A stretch of 64,000 bases of DNA, taken from positions 23,770,064 to 23,834,063 of the forward strand of contig CP154955.1 in NCBI GenBank assembly GCA_039621445.1. The letters run 5' to 3'. The translations under genes were made by a program, and so were the position numbers. The DNA comes from Euglena gracilis (Eukaryota > Euglenida > Euglenophyceae > Euglenales). Numbering within the stretch: the first letter of the stretch is position 1; each line of letters opens with the position of its first letter. Shown in pieces: positions 39,101 through 57,588 of the stretch. The notes under the pieces were generated by a model. The model did no database searches and was not told the DNA's origin. It saw only the letters and a program-made list of their open reading frames with translations.

Positions 39101-39828
39101 GAGGGTGCTATTTTTGGCACTTTTCGATTTTTTGGCTATTTTCGGGGAAAAGTGGGTGGGTCCCCCGGGACCCCCTCCCCCCTCGTGGGCGGCCCCCCCC
39201 CCCCGAGGGGGTGGGTGGGTGGGGGACTCCCCCCGGTCTTAAAAAAACCCGGATTGGAACCATCTTTTTCGGCCTACCCCCTACCCCATTATTTGGGCAC
39301 TGCCCACTCAAAGGGCACTGCGGGGGCTTATTTATTTGGGGGGCTTATAACAAACCCCGGCCCCCCTCTCCCGGTCCATTCAGTCTGCTGCACCACCCCA
39401 GGGACCAACGGGACCTTAATTCAGCGTCCCAGACACCCCCTCGGGGATATGATGGGCCCCAAAAGGCCCTGAGTAGCTCTCCAGGCACCATCGGGCGAGG
39501 ATCCCGGTTGGGAGGACGGAGGCCGGCCAGGGACCTCGAGACAGTACCCCTTCCCCTCGCTGCGGCCACCGCCTCCACCCCGTCGGCCAACGGCGGGCCC
39601 CCCGCCCCCCGCCCGACGGGGACAGTGGTGGACGACGCCGGGGTAGCCCCGGAGCCGTACGCCGCCCCGCCGGCCCCCGCCCCGGGGCCGTACGGCGCCT
39701 CCCCCCGCGCGTCCCACAGCCCCGGCCTCGCCCCCCGCCCCGCCCCGTACAGCGCCGGGGCCCTCCGCCCGCTGGCGCACGACCTGCCCCGCCGTTCGCC
39801 CTTCCCCGCCTACTCCACGGAGCGGTGA
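23988..39828 (+). CDS. PARP-like region plus two B-box zinc fingers (multi-exon gene)
   Basis: Exons: 23988-24039, 24918-24968, 25830-25905, 26540-26621, 26645-26755, 26848-26961, 27283-27327, 28276-28377, ~29580-29765, ~31188-31423 (frame change inside), 32852-32948, 33284-33448, 34025-34133, 35179-35384, 35575-35629, 35986-36078, 36169-36234, 37423-37524, 37592-37642, ~38072-38205, 39531-39828. The first part is Tyr/Ser/Pro-rich and may be a separate gene. From 29.6 kb there are PARP-like blocks: NAEARFRAAHKRAS, RQLYELLLCRIA, then GYDCVKLQ...HEYLLNTADNVLALQLVSF, like the end of a PARP catalytic fold with its Glu. The catalytic HG motif is not visible. Next is B-box 1 (CEQCEAAVATVYC...LCDRCD) and B-box 2 (CRAHPDMPVQFYD...CVHCKMVGSHSAGEKARH), then HRRLPINDAY. 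A coiled coil follows (VEQQLRDLLLRIFEKLQ; LLDPVDFLTSCRHHFALLQ), typical of protist B-box proteins. The Pro-rich tail ends STER-stop. Phases close from 32852 to 37642. Joining of the two halves is uncertain. Confidence 0.68.
24254..24480. mobile_element. Foldback element with CTAATAGAAGCACGGG ends
   Basis: Near-perfect terminal inverted repeat CCCCCTAATAGAAGCACGGG, two internal CGCCGCCGAAGGCGGCGG palindromes and repeated 'AAGCGCACCCC' units. It lies in the first intron of the preceding gene model. Confidence 0.8.
29806..30080. mobile_element. Family II-like element, diverged copy
   Basis: Contains ACTGACTGGTTTTTT, poly-C and GGTTGGCAAGCAATTATATGG-like right end, inverted relative to ACCATTGCTAGG at the left. 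Target repeats are not clear. A further diverged copy is at about 2460-2820. Confidence 0.5.
31513..32200. mobile_element. TIR element with iterated AATAACATC units
   Basis: Left end ACTGTCATAGGAAAAAAT followed by three AATAACATC units; the right end is the same sequence inverted. The terminal inverted repeat is about 40 nt. The interior contains poly-C/G blocks. Located in an intron of the PARP/B-box gene model. Confidence 0.85.
33082..33190. repeat. (GT)n microsatellite
   Basis: More than 50 GT dinucleotides with sporadic A; part of the intron ending at 33283. Confidence 0.95.
35385..35574 (+). other. Nonconventional intron N2
   Basis: No GT-AG pair fits. Cutting 3 nt before CAG (35388-35390) and 5 nt after CTG (35567-35569) joins ...RRSLH to RRLPINDAY with correct phase, restoring the H-x-L-I/P-N-x-A-Y motif that follows the second B-box in this protein family. 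Confidence 0.75.
36079..36168 (+). other. Nonconventional intron N3 (90 nt)
   Basis: CAG at 36082-36084, CTG at 36161-36163. Ends are inverted copies (CAGCCCCG / CGGGGCTG). Flanks CCACCGCC and CCGCCGCC match in 7 of 8 bases. Removal joins HANAT to AVEQQLRDLLLRIFEKLQ, a continuous coiled coil. It is a multiple of three, so retention would also stay open. Confidence 0.75.
37328..37357. repeat. 30-bp perfect palindromic hairpin
   Basis: Arms CCACACATTGTGGT and its complement separated by GT, inside a CA-rich intron segment. Confidence 0.8.
37525..37591 (+). other. Nonconventional intron N4 (67 nt)
   Basis: CAG at 37528-37530, CTG at 37584-37586; termini CAGGGGAC / GTCCCCTG are exact inverted copies. 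Removal joins YQKDLL to DPVDFLTSCRHHF; without it the frame is lost. Confidence 0.8.
38797..39251. mobile_element. Family III TIR element, copy at 39 kb
   Basis: Ends CAGGGTTCTTTTTAA and, inverted, CCGGGTTTTTTTAAG; near-duplicated flanks ATTGGATC / ATTGGAAC. The interior has the phrase GGATATACTTTTCGGCG and poly-C/G blocks, as in the copy at 47.6 kb. Confidence 0.7.
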
Positions 39829-40559
39829 GGCCCCCGGCTGGCGCTCCGCTCCCTCCCACACATTTGCTGCACAGTGTAGATATGTTGACTGTGGTGTAGA
39901 TATGTTTGGCATTGTCTGTGCCATGGGTTGTACCTTTGTTGCCATGGTACCATGCCCAAACACACGCATGTGCCGGGCATGGTGTTTGTTTGGACTAATT
40001 TTGCTCAGGTTCCCCAACGTTCTTTGTTTTTGTGCTTTGAAACGGCGCCTTCGCGCCGTCAAGGGGTCAGGGGGCAGTGAATTTCTGACGGGACGGCCCT
40101 TCATCCAGGGGTGGGGATGCGTTCCACATTTTTTCGTATTTTTGAACATTTTTTGCACATTTTTCCGAATTTTTCAAATTCATGTTTTTGGGCATTTTTT
40201 TCGCATTTTTGGGGCATTATTTTTTGCATTTTTGCGTAATTTTTTCAATGCTTTTTGTCACTTTTTTTTTGCTTTCTGATGCATTTGCACATTTTTTCCG
40301 TGATTTCCCAAGTTTTTCACATTTTTTTCGACCGAAGCTGACATTTTCCTCATGATTCCACATGATTTCTTTAAAGTTGGTGCCATTTTTGGATGTTTGG
40401 GATTTTTTTTTGCCTTTTTGTGATTTTTGTGATTTTTTTCTTCTCACTTTTTGGACATTTTTGCACATTTCCCCCCAAAATGCGCATTTTTTGCACTTTT
40501 TTTTTGAGTCCAGGCTGGCGCATTTCCCCCTCCCTCTGCTTTCACAGCGTCCTCGGCGG
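39829..40559. other. Spacer between PARP/B-box and cyclophilin genes
   Basis: T-rich stretch with many TTTTTGCATTTTT repeats from 40130 to 40500. It ends in a pyrimidine run and TTTCACAG at 40539-40546, a good acceptor just before the cyclophilin ATG. Confidence 0.55.
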
Positions 40560-48301
<7,742 letters not shown>

Positions 48302-49230
48302 CCCCCCCCCCCAGCACCGCGGCCGCATGCCCCTTCTTCCTGTGGACTGCCCGCCGGGCGCCGCGGCCCTGGCCCCGATGAGTCCCAGCATGGAGTCGTC
48401 GAAGCGGCGCGTTCATCTTTATGGTGTGGGTCGCATTCCACAGAAAAAAAGTCCCCCTTTCCCAGACCCCACCGAAGGTGTTTCTTTGGGCGGTGCTTGG
48501 GGACAGCGTCGTGGTGGGAACTGTGAGGAAACTGACCCCCCCCAACCACTTTCATCTTGGTGGATGCGAGTGTCCTCCCACCACCCCTTCCTGTTTTTCA
48601 GAGTCAACACGGTGAACCGAAGCTGAAGGAATTTTCTGGTGAAGTGCGGGGTTGAAGGTGACCCACCTCGCTGGTGGGGGTGGACCCCCTTCCGGGTTTG
48701 TTTCATTTGCAGCCCCTGGGAGCGGGGTTAGCGGGCATCTCTTTTCCAGCTCGCTCACATTGTCCACCCTGTGAGTTGGAGCTTCCCCAAGAACGATGGC
48801 GACCTTGCTTTTGTTTAGTTTCTTAGCCTCTAGGTTTTTGGAAAAGTGTTGACAAATTTTTTTCATTCGCACTCTTTTATGCCAAATTTGCACAAAAGTT
48901 GATGAATGGCATTCACCACAACGAGCCTCTTTGAATGATATGCAAAAAAAAAAAATCAAGAAATTTTTGCAGGAGTAGGTGATTTGTAGCACCAGAAAGT
49001 CGTTTAATTTGATGATGTTCCAAGAAGCTTGCCTTGCATTTGCCTCCATTCCATACGTTGCATGGCTTCTTTGCATTCCCTTTCCAAAGGGGGGACCGAA
49101 AATGGAACCATGCAACTAACAACCCCCCAGATGTTTCAAAATGTCACCATGGCCCCTGGTCAGTATGCCCGCTCATACACATTCACCCGTGTGTATGTGC
49201 ATTTCTGCTCGTGGCACAGCTATTTTTTCG
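48302..49230. other. Spacer between cyclophilin and OTU genes
   Basis: No exon-like GC3 segment seen. A pyrimidine-poor but recognisable GGCACAG at 49214-49220 precedes the next ATG and could be a trans-splice acceptor. Confidence 0.5.
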
Positions 49231-52200
49231 ATGAGCCCCTCAAACGCCACCAGAACCATGGAACTTGCGGACGCCCAAGCCCTGCAGCTGGTGAGCCACA
49301 CGATGGGGCTCTTGGTCCTCGCGGACAAGGAGCTCGCCTCACAGTCCCTGGCCATTAGCGGGCGACTAGCAGAGCTCCATGCAAGCAGCTGCATCTTTCA
49401 GCTGACCAGCGACACACATGCTCGCGCGTGTGCACACGCACGAACATACACGCGCATGCACATACACATGCACATGCACGCACACCTGCACACACACACA
49501 CACACACACACACCAATTCACACAAAAAAAGGAGCCCCTTTCATTGAGCATTGTGAAATGCCATCACCTTCTGCTTGCCAAGTTTTGACTCCAAACGTGT
49601 TCAGAAGTGGTTGCTGCCAAAAAAAATGTTTCTGGGCAGGGATGGCCCCGGAAGGTGCTGGTGTGGCCGAAGGACCCGGCCATATTGCAGCCGCTGGTGG
49701 ACCCCGTGGTGGCAAAGAGTCTGCGGGAGGACAGGCTCGTGCCGGAAGGATGCATCCCGTTGCTGCCCTTTCGCACTGCCTCCGACCACAACTGCCTGTG
49801 CCACGGCGCGGCCATCGCCATGTGGGGGCACGAGGTGTGGTGCTCTATGTGCAAACACAGCATATATTCATATGTTTTGTATGTGAAAAGAAAATCGATG
49901 TCATTGTCTGTGCTGTGTGTGTGTTTTTATATAAATGTGTGTATTCATAAAGTCGTATGTATGTATGTATGTATGTATGTATGTATGTATGTATGTATGT
50001 ATGTATGTATGTATGTATGTATGTATGTATGTATGTATGTATGTATGTATGTATGTATGTATGTATGTATGTATGCATGTATGCATGTATGCATGTATGT
50101 ATGTATGTATGTATGTATGTATGTATGTATGTATGTATGTATGTATGTATGTATGTATGTATGTATGTATGTATGTATGTATGTATGTATGTATGTATGT
50201 ATGTATGTATGTATGTATGTATGTATGCATGCATGCATGCATGTATGCATGCATGCATACATGCATGCATGTATGTATGTATGTATGCATGTATGTATGT
50301 ATGTATGTATGTATGTATGTATGTATGTATGTATGTATGTATGTATGTATGTATGTATGTATCTATGTATGTATGTATGTATGTATGTATGTATGTATGT
50401 ATGTATATATGCTTGTATGTATGCATACATGCATGCATGTATGCATGTATGTATGTATGTATGCATGTATGTATGTATGTATGTATGTATGTATGTATGT
50501 ATGTATGTATGTATGTATGTATGTATGTATGTATGTATGTATGTATGTATGTATGTATGTATGTATGTATGTATGTATGTATGTATGTATGTATGTATGT
50601 ATGTATGTATACACATATATGTGTGTGATGTATATTTACAGTATGGAGCTTTAATTTCCATCCATCTCAACTTGTGTGGACCCAACCCCAGCCCCAAGGC
50701 CTCTCCCACAGGCTGTAATGGTGGTGTGGTGTGATACACACTGGCACAGCACCGCCCTGCGCCGCAGTGGCCCAGCCAGCTCTGAGAAACTGCCGTGCAC
50801 CCTGCAAAACTGAGGCCAGGCTTTTGAGAGCAAAAACGTTGCAATTTCTGACGTATGGCAGGCCGGTTTCCATTGTATGGTCGGCCCCACCCATGGTCGT
50901 TTGAGAACCCTCCGAAACCCTTTGGGTGGAGGGGCAGGGTTTGATATAAGGAGGGCGTACATGGTTTAGGTGGGGGGGGTGTCCCCCCCACCCCCCCCCC
51001 TCCTGGCCCGCAGGGGGGGTCCGGACCACCCCCCCACCTGCCAGGGGGTCCGGACCGACCCTCGGGGGGGTTCCCGGGACCCCCCCCCCCAAAAAGGGTC
51101 GGTTTTTTCCTCCGGCGCTTTGCGCCGAAAATTTTTTGCATTTTTGGCACATTTTTGCCCAAAAAGTGCCCAAAATGGCACTTTTGGCCGTTTTGGGGGT
51201 CAAAAATTTTCGGCCACCCTGACCGCGCAACTGTTTAGGTGGGGGGGGGGTCACACCCAACCCCACCCATCCGGGCCCGCAGGGGGGGGGTCCGGACCAC
51301 CCCCCCCCACCTGTCGTTATATCAAACCCTGTGGAGGGGGCCGAAGCCCTCCTCACCTCACCCCCGCCCTGGTGGGTGGGGGGTCCGACCACCCCCACCC
51401 TTTGTTGTCATTCTGGACGCACTGATTTTTAGGTCAACATCCTCCTTCGACGCCGAAAGAGGTTTAATTTGTGCGATGAGGTGTTGTGGTAGTGGGTGGG
51501 CGGGCGGGGGGGTCGACCGCCTCCCCAACTCCCGGGTGTTGGGTGGGGGGGGGGTCGACCTCCCACCAGGCCTTCCCGCACAGCCCTGTTTGGGTGGGGG
51601 TCTTATTCCGTGGGATCAATCAAATTCAACCTAATGGGGGGGTTATGTTGTTTAGCTCATTTCTTCCGGTACGCCTCGTGTCTTATCCACCCGGCATCCA
51701 GGGCACCGTCCCCCCCCCAGTTTGATATAAGGAGGCCGCACGGGGTTCAGATGGGGATGTCCCCCAAAATGGCATTTTGGCCGTTTTGGGGGGGGGGCGA
51801 AGATTTTCGGCCCGGCGCTTTGCGCCGGGCGGAAAACCGGTCACCCAGACCATGCCACTGTTCAGGTGGGGGGGGGGTCTCACCCAGCCCCCCCCCCCCT
51901 GCTTGACTGGAGGTGGGGGGCCGGACCCCCCCACCTGCCCCCAGGACAAGCAGCTCGTGCTGCGGACGGCGGTGCACCACAACATGGAGGGGCCGGGGGA
52001 GGGGGCGAACTACTTCAAGGAGCAGTGGATGCACACCGCCCTGGAGCGGGACCTCCTCGCGTTCGGCATCGAGATCGAGCGGTCCTCCGACGAGTGGGCC
52101 CGGGAGTGGCAGGAGGAGCTGAACGTGGTGAAGGTTCGGCCCCCTCCCCAGGGACGGGGGATCCCCCGGGGAACCCTCAATTCAGGCGCGCCGGGCCGTT

Positions 52201-53701
52201 GCTGGAATTTTCCAAGCACGTGCCTGGCACTCTTTTGGCTACTCGGATATGTGTCGTGTCGGTCACGCTTGAAGTGTCTTTGGGGTTGCAGTTGCTCATT
52301 TTTGACAGGCTGCAACTCTACTGTGCTCGTCTTTTGAAATTCCATCTTCGTTTTTGGACCACCATACTCCTCGGATTTGTGTGAAATTCCCTGATAGGTT
52401 GTCACACACGGGGATGCCACATTTGCTGTCTCTGCCGATGCAGTTCGCATCCCACCAGTACCTAGAGAGCATTTGTTTCCAGGAAGTTGCCTGCGGTTTT
52501 GCCCGGTGGCGTACTCCGGCGTTGTCGAGTGCCACCGACGCCCGGCACAGGACACAAGCCGCAGCCTGACGGAGATCCACGTCTTTGTCCTCGCCCATGT
52601 GATCCGCCGGCCCATCATTGTCTACAGCCCAGGTGTGAGGTTCAGACAACCGCGTCCATCGGATGGGTGAGGTTTTAATGCTCTTTTGAAGGCAAAGACA
52701 AAGCTCGTATGTGTCAGGCCATTCTACGCTGTCAGATTGCTTCGTTCCTCCTTTTCACGTGGAATATTTCAAATCCTTATCCCCCAATTGTTTGTGATTA
52801 TGTGGTTCGACAGGTGGGTGGGCGAGCTTTGCAGTATTTGTCTTGATTTGCCCTCTTCGAGTTGGTGCCCCCCAGGCTTCTGCAAGGACGTGAATGGCAA
52901 GGACCTGGCGCCCATCTACTTCGGTGGCGTGTACCTCCCAGTCAGGGATTTTTAAAGTGGCACCCTCCATACCTCCCCCTGGGGGGTATGCCCTTTTGGG
53001 TCCCGCGCCAAAGGCAGAGTTTAGGCCATTTTGGGGCCTTTTTTTTCGGTGCGAAGTGCAAACCCCAAAATTGAACCCCCCCAAATGTGGTCCCGTGGAC
53101 TCCCCTCCCCGGGGGAGTACTCCCCGGATGGGTGGCGCCCCCCCCCCCCCGGACTGATAAACAATTCCTGCTCCCAGTGCTGCTGGCCCCCGAGGACCGG
53201 CCCTCGCGCTGCCCCCTCCTGATGGTCTACTCACGGCCAGCCCCTCGTTAACCCCCCTCCCGTGGGAGTTTTGTGCTTTACTTCGGGGCCTCAAGGTAGC
53301 ACCAGGGCCATACTGGAAGCCCTGAAACCCAATGGGTGGTGGGGGGCGACCCACTTATTGGGGGTATTTTTTTTCCAGCCCGGTGCGCTTCTGTTAGTCC
53401 AGAAACGGACTCTTTGACCACGCTATGGTTGGGGGGAGTGGGTATCACCCCCAACTTGTCTTTTACTGGAGGGGGGATCCAAACCACCCCCTTCCCCACC
53501 AATCTTTATGGGAAACCCTGTGTGGCACACACACAGACACACACACTCGCACACACTCACACACTCACACAATATAATGCACACACCCGCACAACACGCA
53601 CACAACTCACACAATAGATGCATAACACACACACACACAACACACAACAATCACACTGCACACAATACACACACACACACACACACCACACACACACACA
53701 C

Positions 53702-53765
<64 letters not shown>

Positions 53766-56700
53766 GGGGGCCATCGAGTGGCTGGTGCCAGTCTCACTTC
53801 ACGGCGCTGGTCCCGGTGGCAGGGGCCAAGGCCGCCGGGGGGGCCCTGGAGGTGCCACTGGTGGACGCCAAGGGGCAGCCCCTCCCCATCCACTACGTCG
53901 ACCAAACGTTCTTCGCCCCCGGTGTGCCCCCCCCCGACCCTCCCACAGGGGATTGGCGGGGGCTAGGGGCATGGGGGGCTACTTCCTAAAGGCTTCTGGT
54001 GGAGGCTCCCCTAGGGAGGAGGGGTGGGTTGCTGGGGCCGGGGTAGACAATTTTTTAAGCACTGTCCCACCCCCCCCCCGGGGGGGGTGACTGACTGGTT
54101 TTTTCAGAGTGACTGACTAGTTTTGGGCCCGGACTCCCTCCCCCCCCCCCGCGGGGGGTCAGCCAGGGGTGGGCAAAAGTGGCTTGAGTGACCCCGGCGC
54201 CGAAGGCCCCGGGGAATTTTTTTTGGCCTGAAATGGCCTAAAGTGACTGGAAAGTGGCCGTTTTTCTGAGTGGCCGACCCCCCAAGGGGGGGCGTAGTGA
54301 CTGGCTTCCCAAAAAAAGTGACTGACTGGTTTTTCAAAAAGTGGAGTGACCCCCCTCCCCCCCCCGGGGGGTCGGTAAAAAATTGTATGGGCCGGGGACC
54401 CCCAGGTTGGCCCCCCCCAAGCACCTCCAAGTGGCCTGAAGTGGCGTATTCCATGACATGACATGACATCACATGACATGACATGTGACGTGTTCCATCA
54501 TCTAATAGATGTTGATGCAACGTGTGGATGTTCAATTGACTGAACTTATTTTTTTGGCCTCCTAAATGTGGGCCAAAAAATGGCTTCAAACAGGAAACTC
54601 ACGGATTAGACAGCAGCAGATTTTTGGCTGCTCCACAATCTCCACGTTTGAATTGGTTGTTTCAGGGATGAATTCAATTCATTCAATTTTTCGCTTTCGG
54701 GGTGCAAAAATGCGTCAAAGGTGGGTGAAAATGGGTCGGAAATGGGCTGGCCAGGGCAAATTTGGGGTTAAAATTTTTTTTGCAGAATTGGCAGTTTTTT
54801 GGGACATTTTCTGCAATTTTTTTTGTACCGGTTTGACCCCAGGTCGGGCCATCACGAGTTGCACGAATTTCGGATAATATATATGTAATAATTGCATATA
54901 ATTCGGATAATTTAGCTGAAGATTTCGGATATGAATATGTGCAAACATGCATTTCAGACAGGGCGTTGCTCAGAATTAAACACTTGCATATCAATATTAT
55001 CAATTGGTTAAAGTGGGGTTGCCATCATATGTTGTCCAAAGCTGGAGCCATAACCCCACTCTAGTATTCACGACCTCGCCCCCTTGCCTGGGTTATGGTT
55101 TGAGTGATAAAACAGCTTTATTCATTTCCAGCTGTCCTTCGGGCGGCTGGACAGTGACGGATTTTTCGCTTTTCGGGGTGCAAAAATGCGTCAAGGTGGG
55201 TGAAGATGGGTGGGAAATGGGCTGGCCAGGGCAAATTTGGGGTTAAAATTTTTTTTTGCAGAATTGGCAGTTTTTTTTGACATTTTCTGCAGTTTTTTGT
55301 ACCGGTTTGACCCCAGGTCGGGCCATCACGAGTTGCACGAATTTCGGATAATATATATGTAATAATTGCATATAATTCGGATAATTTAGCTGAAGATTTC
55401 GGATATGAATATGTGCAAACATGCATTTCAGACAGGGCGTTGCTCAAGGACGCCTGGAGCTAGCTGTTTAGGTGCCGATGGCCACCCATCTGTGTGAGCC
55501 CCCACCAACCCCGTAATTGTGGCCTAAAATGGCCTCAAAATGGGCAAAATGTTGGTGTGTGTTTGGAGTGTACATGGGTGCATGGGCGCTGGGCCCTGCC
55601 CCCAACCCCTCCCTCCCCCCAATCCTCGCCGCAGGCAGCAAGGGATGGCGGGACCTGCTACAGAACTACCTCGACCTCCCCGCCGCAGAGTCGGGCCACG
55701 TCGCCGCCCGCCTCTGTGCCCAGCGGCCTTCTCCCGGCAGTGCTCAGCAAGTTTTGGGCAATGCCTTACGGAAGATGTCAGAGGGATTTCAGTCAAAACC
55801 CCAGCGAGTTGCCTCTTTTGGCGGAGTCTCGCACACACCGTCAACACATGAAGTGGTTGCCATATGACGTTGAGCGAATTTTGGCTCTTTGGAACAAAAA
55901 AATGCCACCCATGCCGTTCAGGGAATTTCTTAAGCCAGGACCCACTCTACCCCCCCCCCCGGGGGGGTTAGCCGGCCAGAACCTTTTGGGGGGGGTCGAG
56001 CGATGACAAAGTTTTTGCAGCCCGGCAAAGCCTAGCTGGACCAAAATTCCTCACAAAGCACCAAAAATTTTGAAAAAGGGCTCAAAAATGGCCAAAAATC
56101 AAGAATGGCGATTCTCGAGGTTTTTCGGAATTTCACCTCAGATTTTTGGCTGAAAAACACCAACCCACCTGGATTTGCGTTTCTGCCGGTTTTCGGGTTC
56201 CATCCGACCCAACCCGTATGGGACCCACCCCCTTTGTTGCGAAGGCTTCTTGTCTCTTTATGAACGGCGGTTGCCTCGCTTCTGGCCCACTTTGCTGTGT
56301 GGTGGCCCACCCCTGACATTCCACCCCCAAGGTCTAGCCAGTACTTTTTTCCAGTTGGCTGGCTGGACTCCCTCTTTAAGAAATTCTCTTCTGCCGATGT
56401 GAGGTTGGCCGGAAAGCTCTTGGATGCTTTTCCAGACCACCCCCATCACCCCCATTCCTTGCCTCCCTCATCCTCCCTCAGTTTGAAAGGGTCCGTTGCC
56501 CCCCAACGATCGTCCATGCAGCTACGGCGCCCAGCTGCTGAAGGCCGCGGAGGCTGCCGCCGCCGCTGACAGTCCCCCACCAGTGCTGATGCCCACGCAC
56601 CTTTGGAGTGACTGGGTGGACCTGGGCGTGACCCGGATGTGACTGGGCGTGACCGGGCGTGCCTGGGAATTTCCCCCGGCCCCTTAGCCACATGTCCAAA

Positions 56701-57588
56701 CAGCGTGCATCATTGGGTCGTTTTTTTTTGGCTGATGGTCATGTGGGGCATGGCGGGGCGTGACGGGCATGACCCGGACGTGACGGGGCGTGATTGGGTC
56801 CAGGATTCTGGCTGGCCACCGGTGCGTGCCAGTGCCCGCAGTGAAGTGCCCGCTGCTGAATCTCGAGGCGCTGAACGCCATCCCCATGGTGGCGGAGGTG
56901 GAGGACGACTGCCCCAGCGACCGCAGCCCACACAGCCCGGGGGAGACGGAGCCGGAGCCCCTCCTCCGCCCCTCCTCCCTCACCTCCCACCCACCCATCC
57001 GCCGGGGGCAGACCACGGACGGCCGGGACAGCTGGGGGGGGGGGCAAACAGAAACCCTGTGGCGCAGTACTCGGTGACTGTTGGTTTTGTCCTGGGGTGC
57101 AGTCCCCATGGCACTCCCCCCGCTGTGACCCCCGCTGTGACCCGCAAATGGGACCTTCACCAATGCCCAAAATGACCTACAAAAGAGCCCTTTTTGATCC
57201 AGCCATGCAGGGGAACGGCCCCTTTTTGGGTCCCTCGATTTTCCCCGTACGCACTCCAGCCCCATGAGAGACCACCCCAGACCATCCCCCAGGGGCTCCC
57301 TGGCCTTCCCAGACAGCCTTGAGGCAGCCCGAGGACCAACCCCCCCCCCCCCACACTGGCTGTTCCAAAGCCCAGCATGTTTCGGGGGTCGTGCTGCAGG
57401 TCTGAGCAGCTCAGGCTTTGTCGTTTTTTAGGTCGTGGGCGCCACGCCGACCCCTCTGCGGGTCCCCCCGGTCGTCCATGGGCGGGACGTTTGCGCATTT
57501 CTCACCCCGGATGCGGACCAAGGCCAAGGGGCTGGACCTTCCGCCCCGCCCCAACGGCAGCCCTGCCCAGCTCACGGTGCCCCACTAA
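49231..57588 (+). CDS. A20/Cezanne-like OTU cysteine protease (deubiquitinase)
   Basis: Cleaves ubiquitin chains if active. Exons: 49231-49290 (possibly longer), 49640-49834, 51945-52133, 52551-52632, 52876-52939, 53176-53234, 53790-53921, 55635-~55750, 56522-56607, 56842-57073, 57432-57588. The catalytic block reads ASDHNCLCHGAAIAMWG, corresponding to DGNC...MWG of A20/OTUD7, with His for Gly before Asn-Cys. Then LVLRTAV, EWAREWQEEL, SLTEIHVFVLAHVIRRPIIV, IYFGGVYLPV, and the His strand SQSHFTALVPV; order and spacing follow the A20 subfamily. Downstream are DLLQNYLDL and acidic and Pro-rich segments, ending AQLTVPH-stop. Two nonconventional introns (52940-53175, 53235-53789) must be removed to keep the frame. 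Only the join from 55750 to 56522 is not phase-resolved; an exon may be missing there. No A20-type zinc fingers or other domains are seen. Confidence 0.85.
49957..50612. repeat. (ATGT)n microsatellite, about 650 bp
   Basis: Near-pure tetranucleotide with scattered ATGC variants clustered at 50075-50095, 50225-50290 and 50405-50465. All overlapping 'MYVC' and 'HTYI' open frames are artefacts. Sits in the second intron of the OTU gene. Confidence 0.98.
50935..51331. mobile_element. Family I TIR element, best-preserved copy
   Basis: Perfect 15-bp inverted ends CAGGGTTTGATATAA; exact 8-bp target duplication TGGAGGGG at 50927-50934 and 51332-51339. It is 397 bp with no ORF of its own. CAGGG ends and 8-bp duplication are the pattern of hAT-superfamily transposons. 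Confidence 0.93.
51718..51935. mobile_element. Family I element fragment ending at an exon
   Basis: Left end CAGTTTGATATAAGGAGG and half of the core. Its right part (poly-C, CCACCTGCCCCCAG) runs directly into the 3' splice site used by the exon at 51945. Confidence 0.7.
52940..53175 (+). other. Nonconventional intron N6 = one element plus one 8-bp target duplication
   Basis: Element 52943-53170 starts CAGGGATTTTTAAAG and ends CTG. The exact repeat CTCCCAGT flanks it (52935-52942 and 53171-53178). Precise removal gives GGVYLPVLLAPEDRP in frame. A GT-AG cut inside the repeats (GT at 52941, AG at 53177) would lose one base and the frame. Confidence 0.9.
53235..53789 (+). other. Nonconventional intron N7
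   Basis: CAG at 53238-53240, CTG at 53782-53784. Left end CAGCCCCTCGTTAACCCCC and inverted right end CAGCCACTCGATGGCCCCC agree at 15 of 19 positions. Removal joins LLMVYS to QSHFTALVPV, placing the catalytic His strand. A (CA)n tract fills 53520-53760. Confidence 0.87.
53520..53760. repeat. (CA)n microsatellite
   Basis: CA dinucleotides with interruptions, becoming pure at 53640-53760; inside intron N7. Confidence 0.95.
54044..54389. mobile_element. Family II TIR element, copy at 54 kb
   Basis: Ends TAGACAATTTTTTA and, inverted, CATACAATTTTTTA. Exact 8-bp duplication GGCCGGGG at 54036-54043 and 54390-54397. Interior GTGACTGACTGGTTTTTTC, GGCGCCGAAGGC and poly-C/G blocks. Inside a GT-AG intron of the OTU gene. 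Confidence 0.9.
54688..55447. repeat. Direct duplication of a ~290-bp segment
   Basis: 54688-54974 and 55158-55447 are nearly identical (from TTTTTCGCTTT to CAGACAGGGCGTTGCTCA) and separated by about 185 bp of unrelated sequence. Differences are small indels, mainly in homopolymers. Intronic. Confidence 0.93.

Noticed and set aside
49607-51162. Frames of Met-Tyr-Val-Cys and His-Thr-Tyr-Ile repeats
   Set aside because: They come from the (ATGT)n tract; only the first part, 49640-49834, is a real exon.
52941-53177. GT-AG intron within the CTCCCAGT repeats
   Set aside because: It would delete one extra base and break the OTU frame; the nonconventional cut keeps it.
53520-53760. CRISPR-like array
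   Set aside because: Regular CA repeats without spacers, in a eukaryotic intron.
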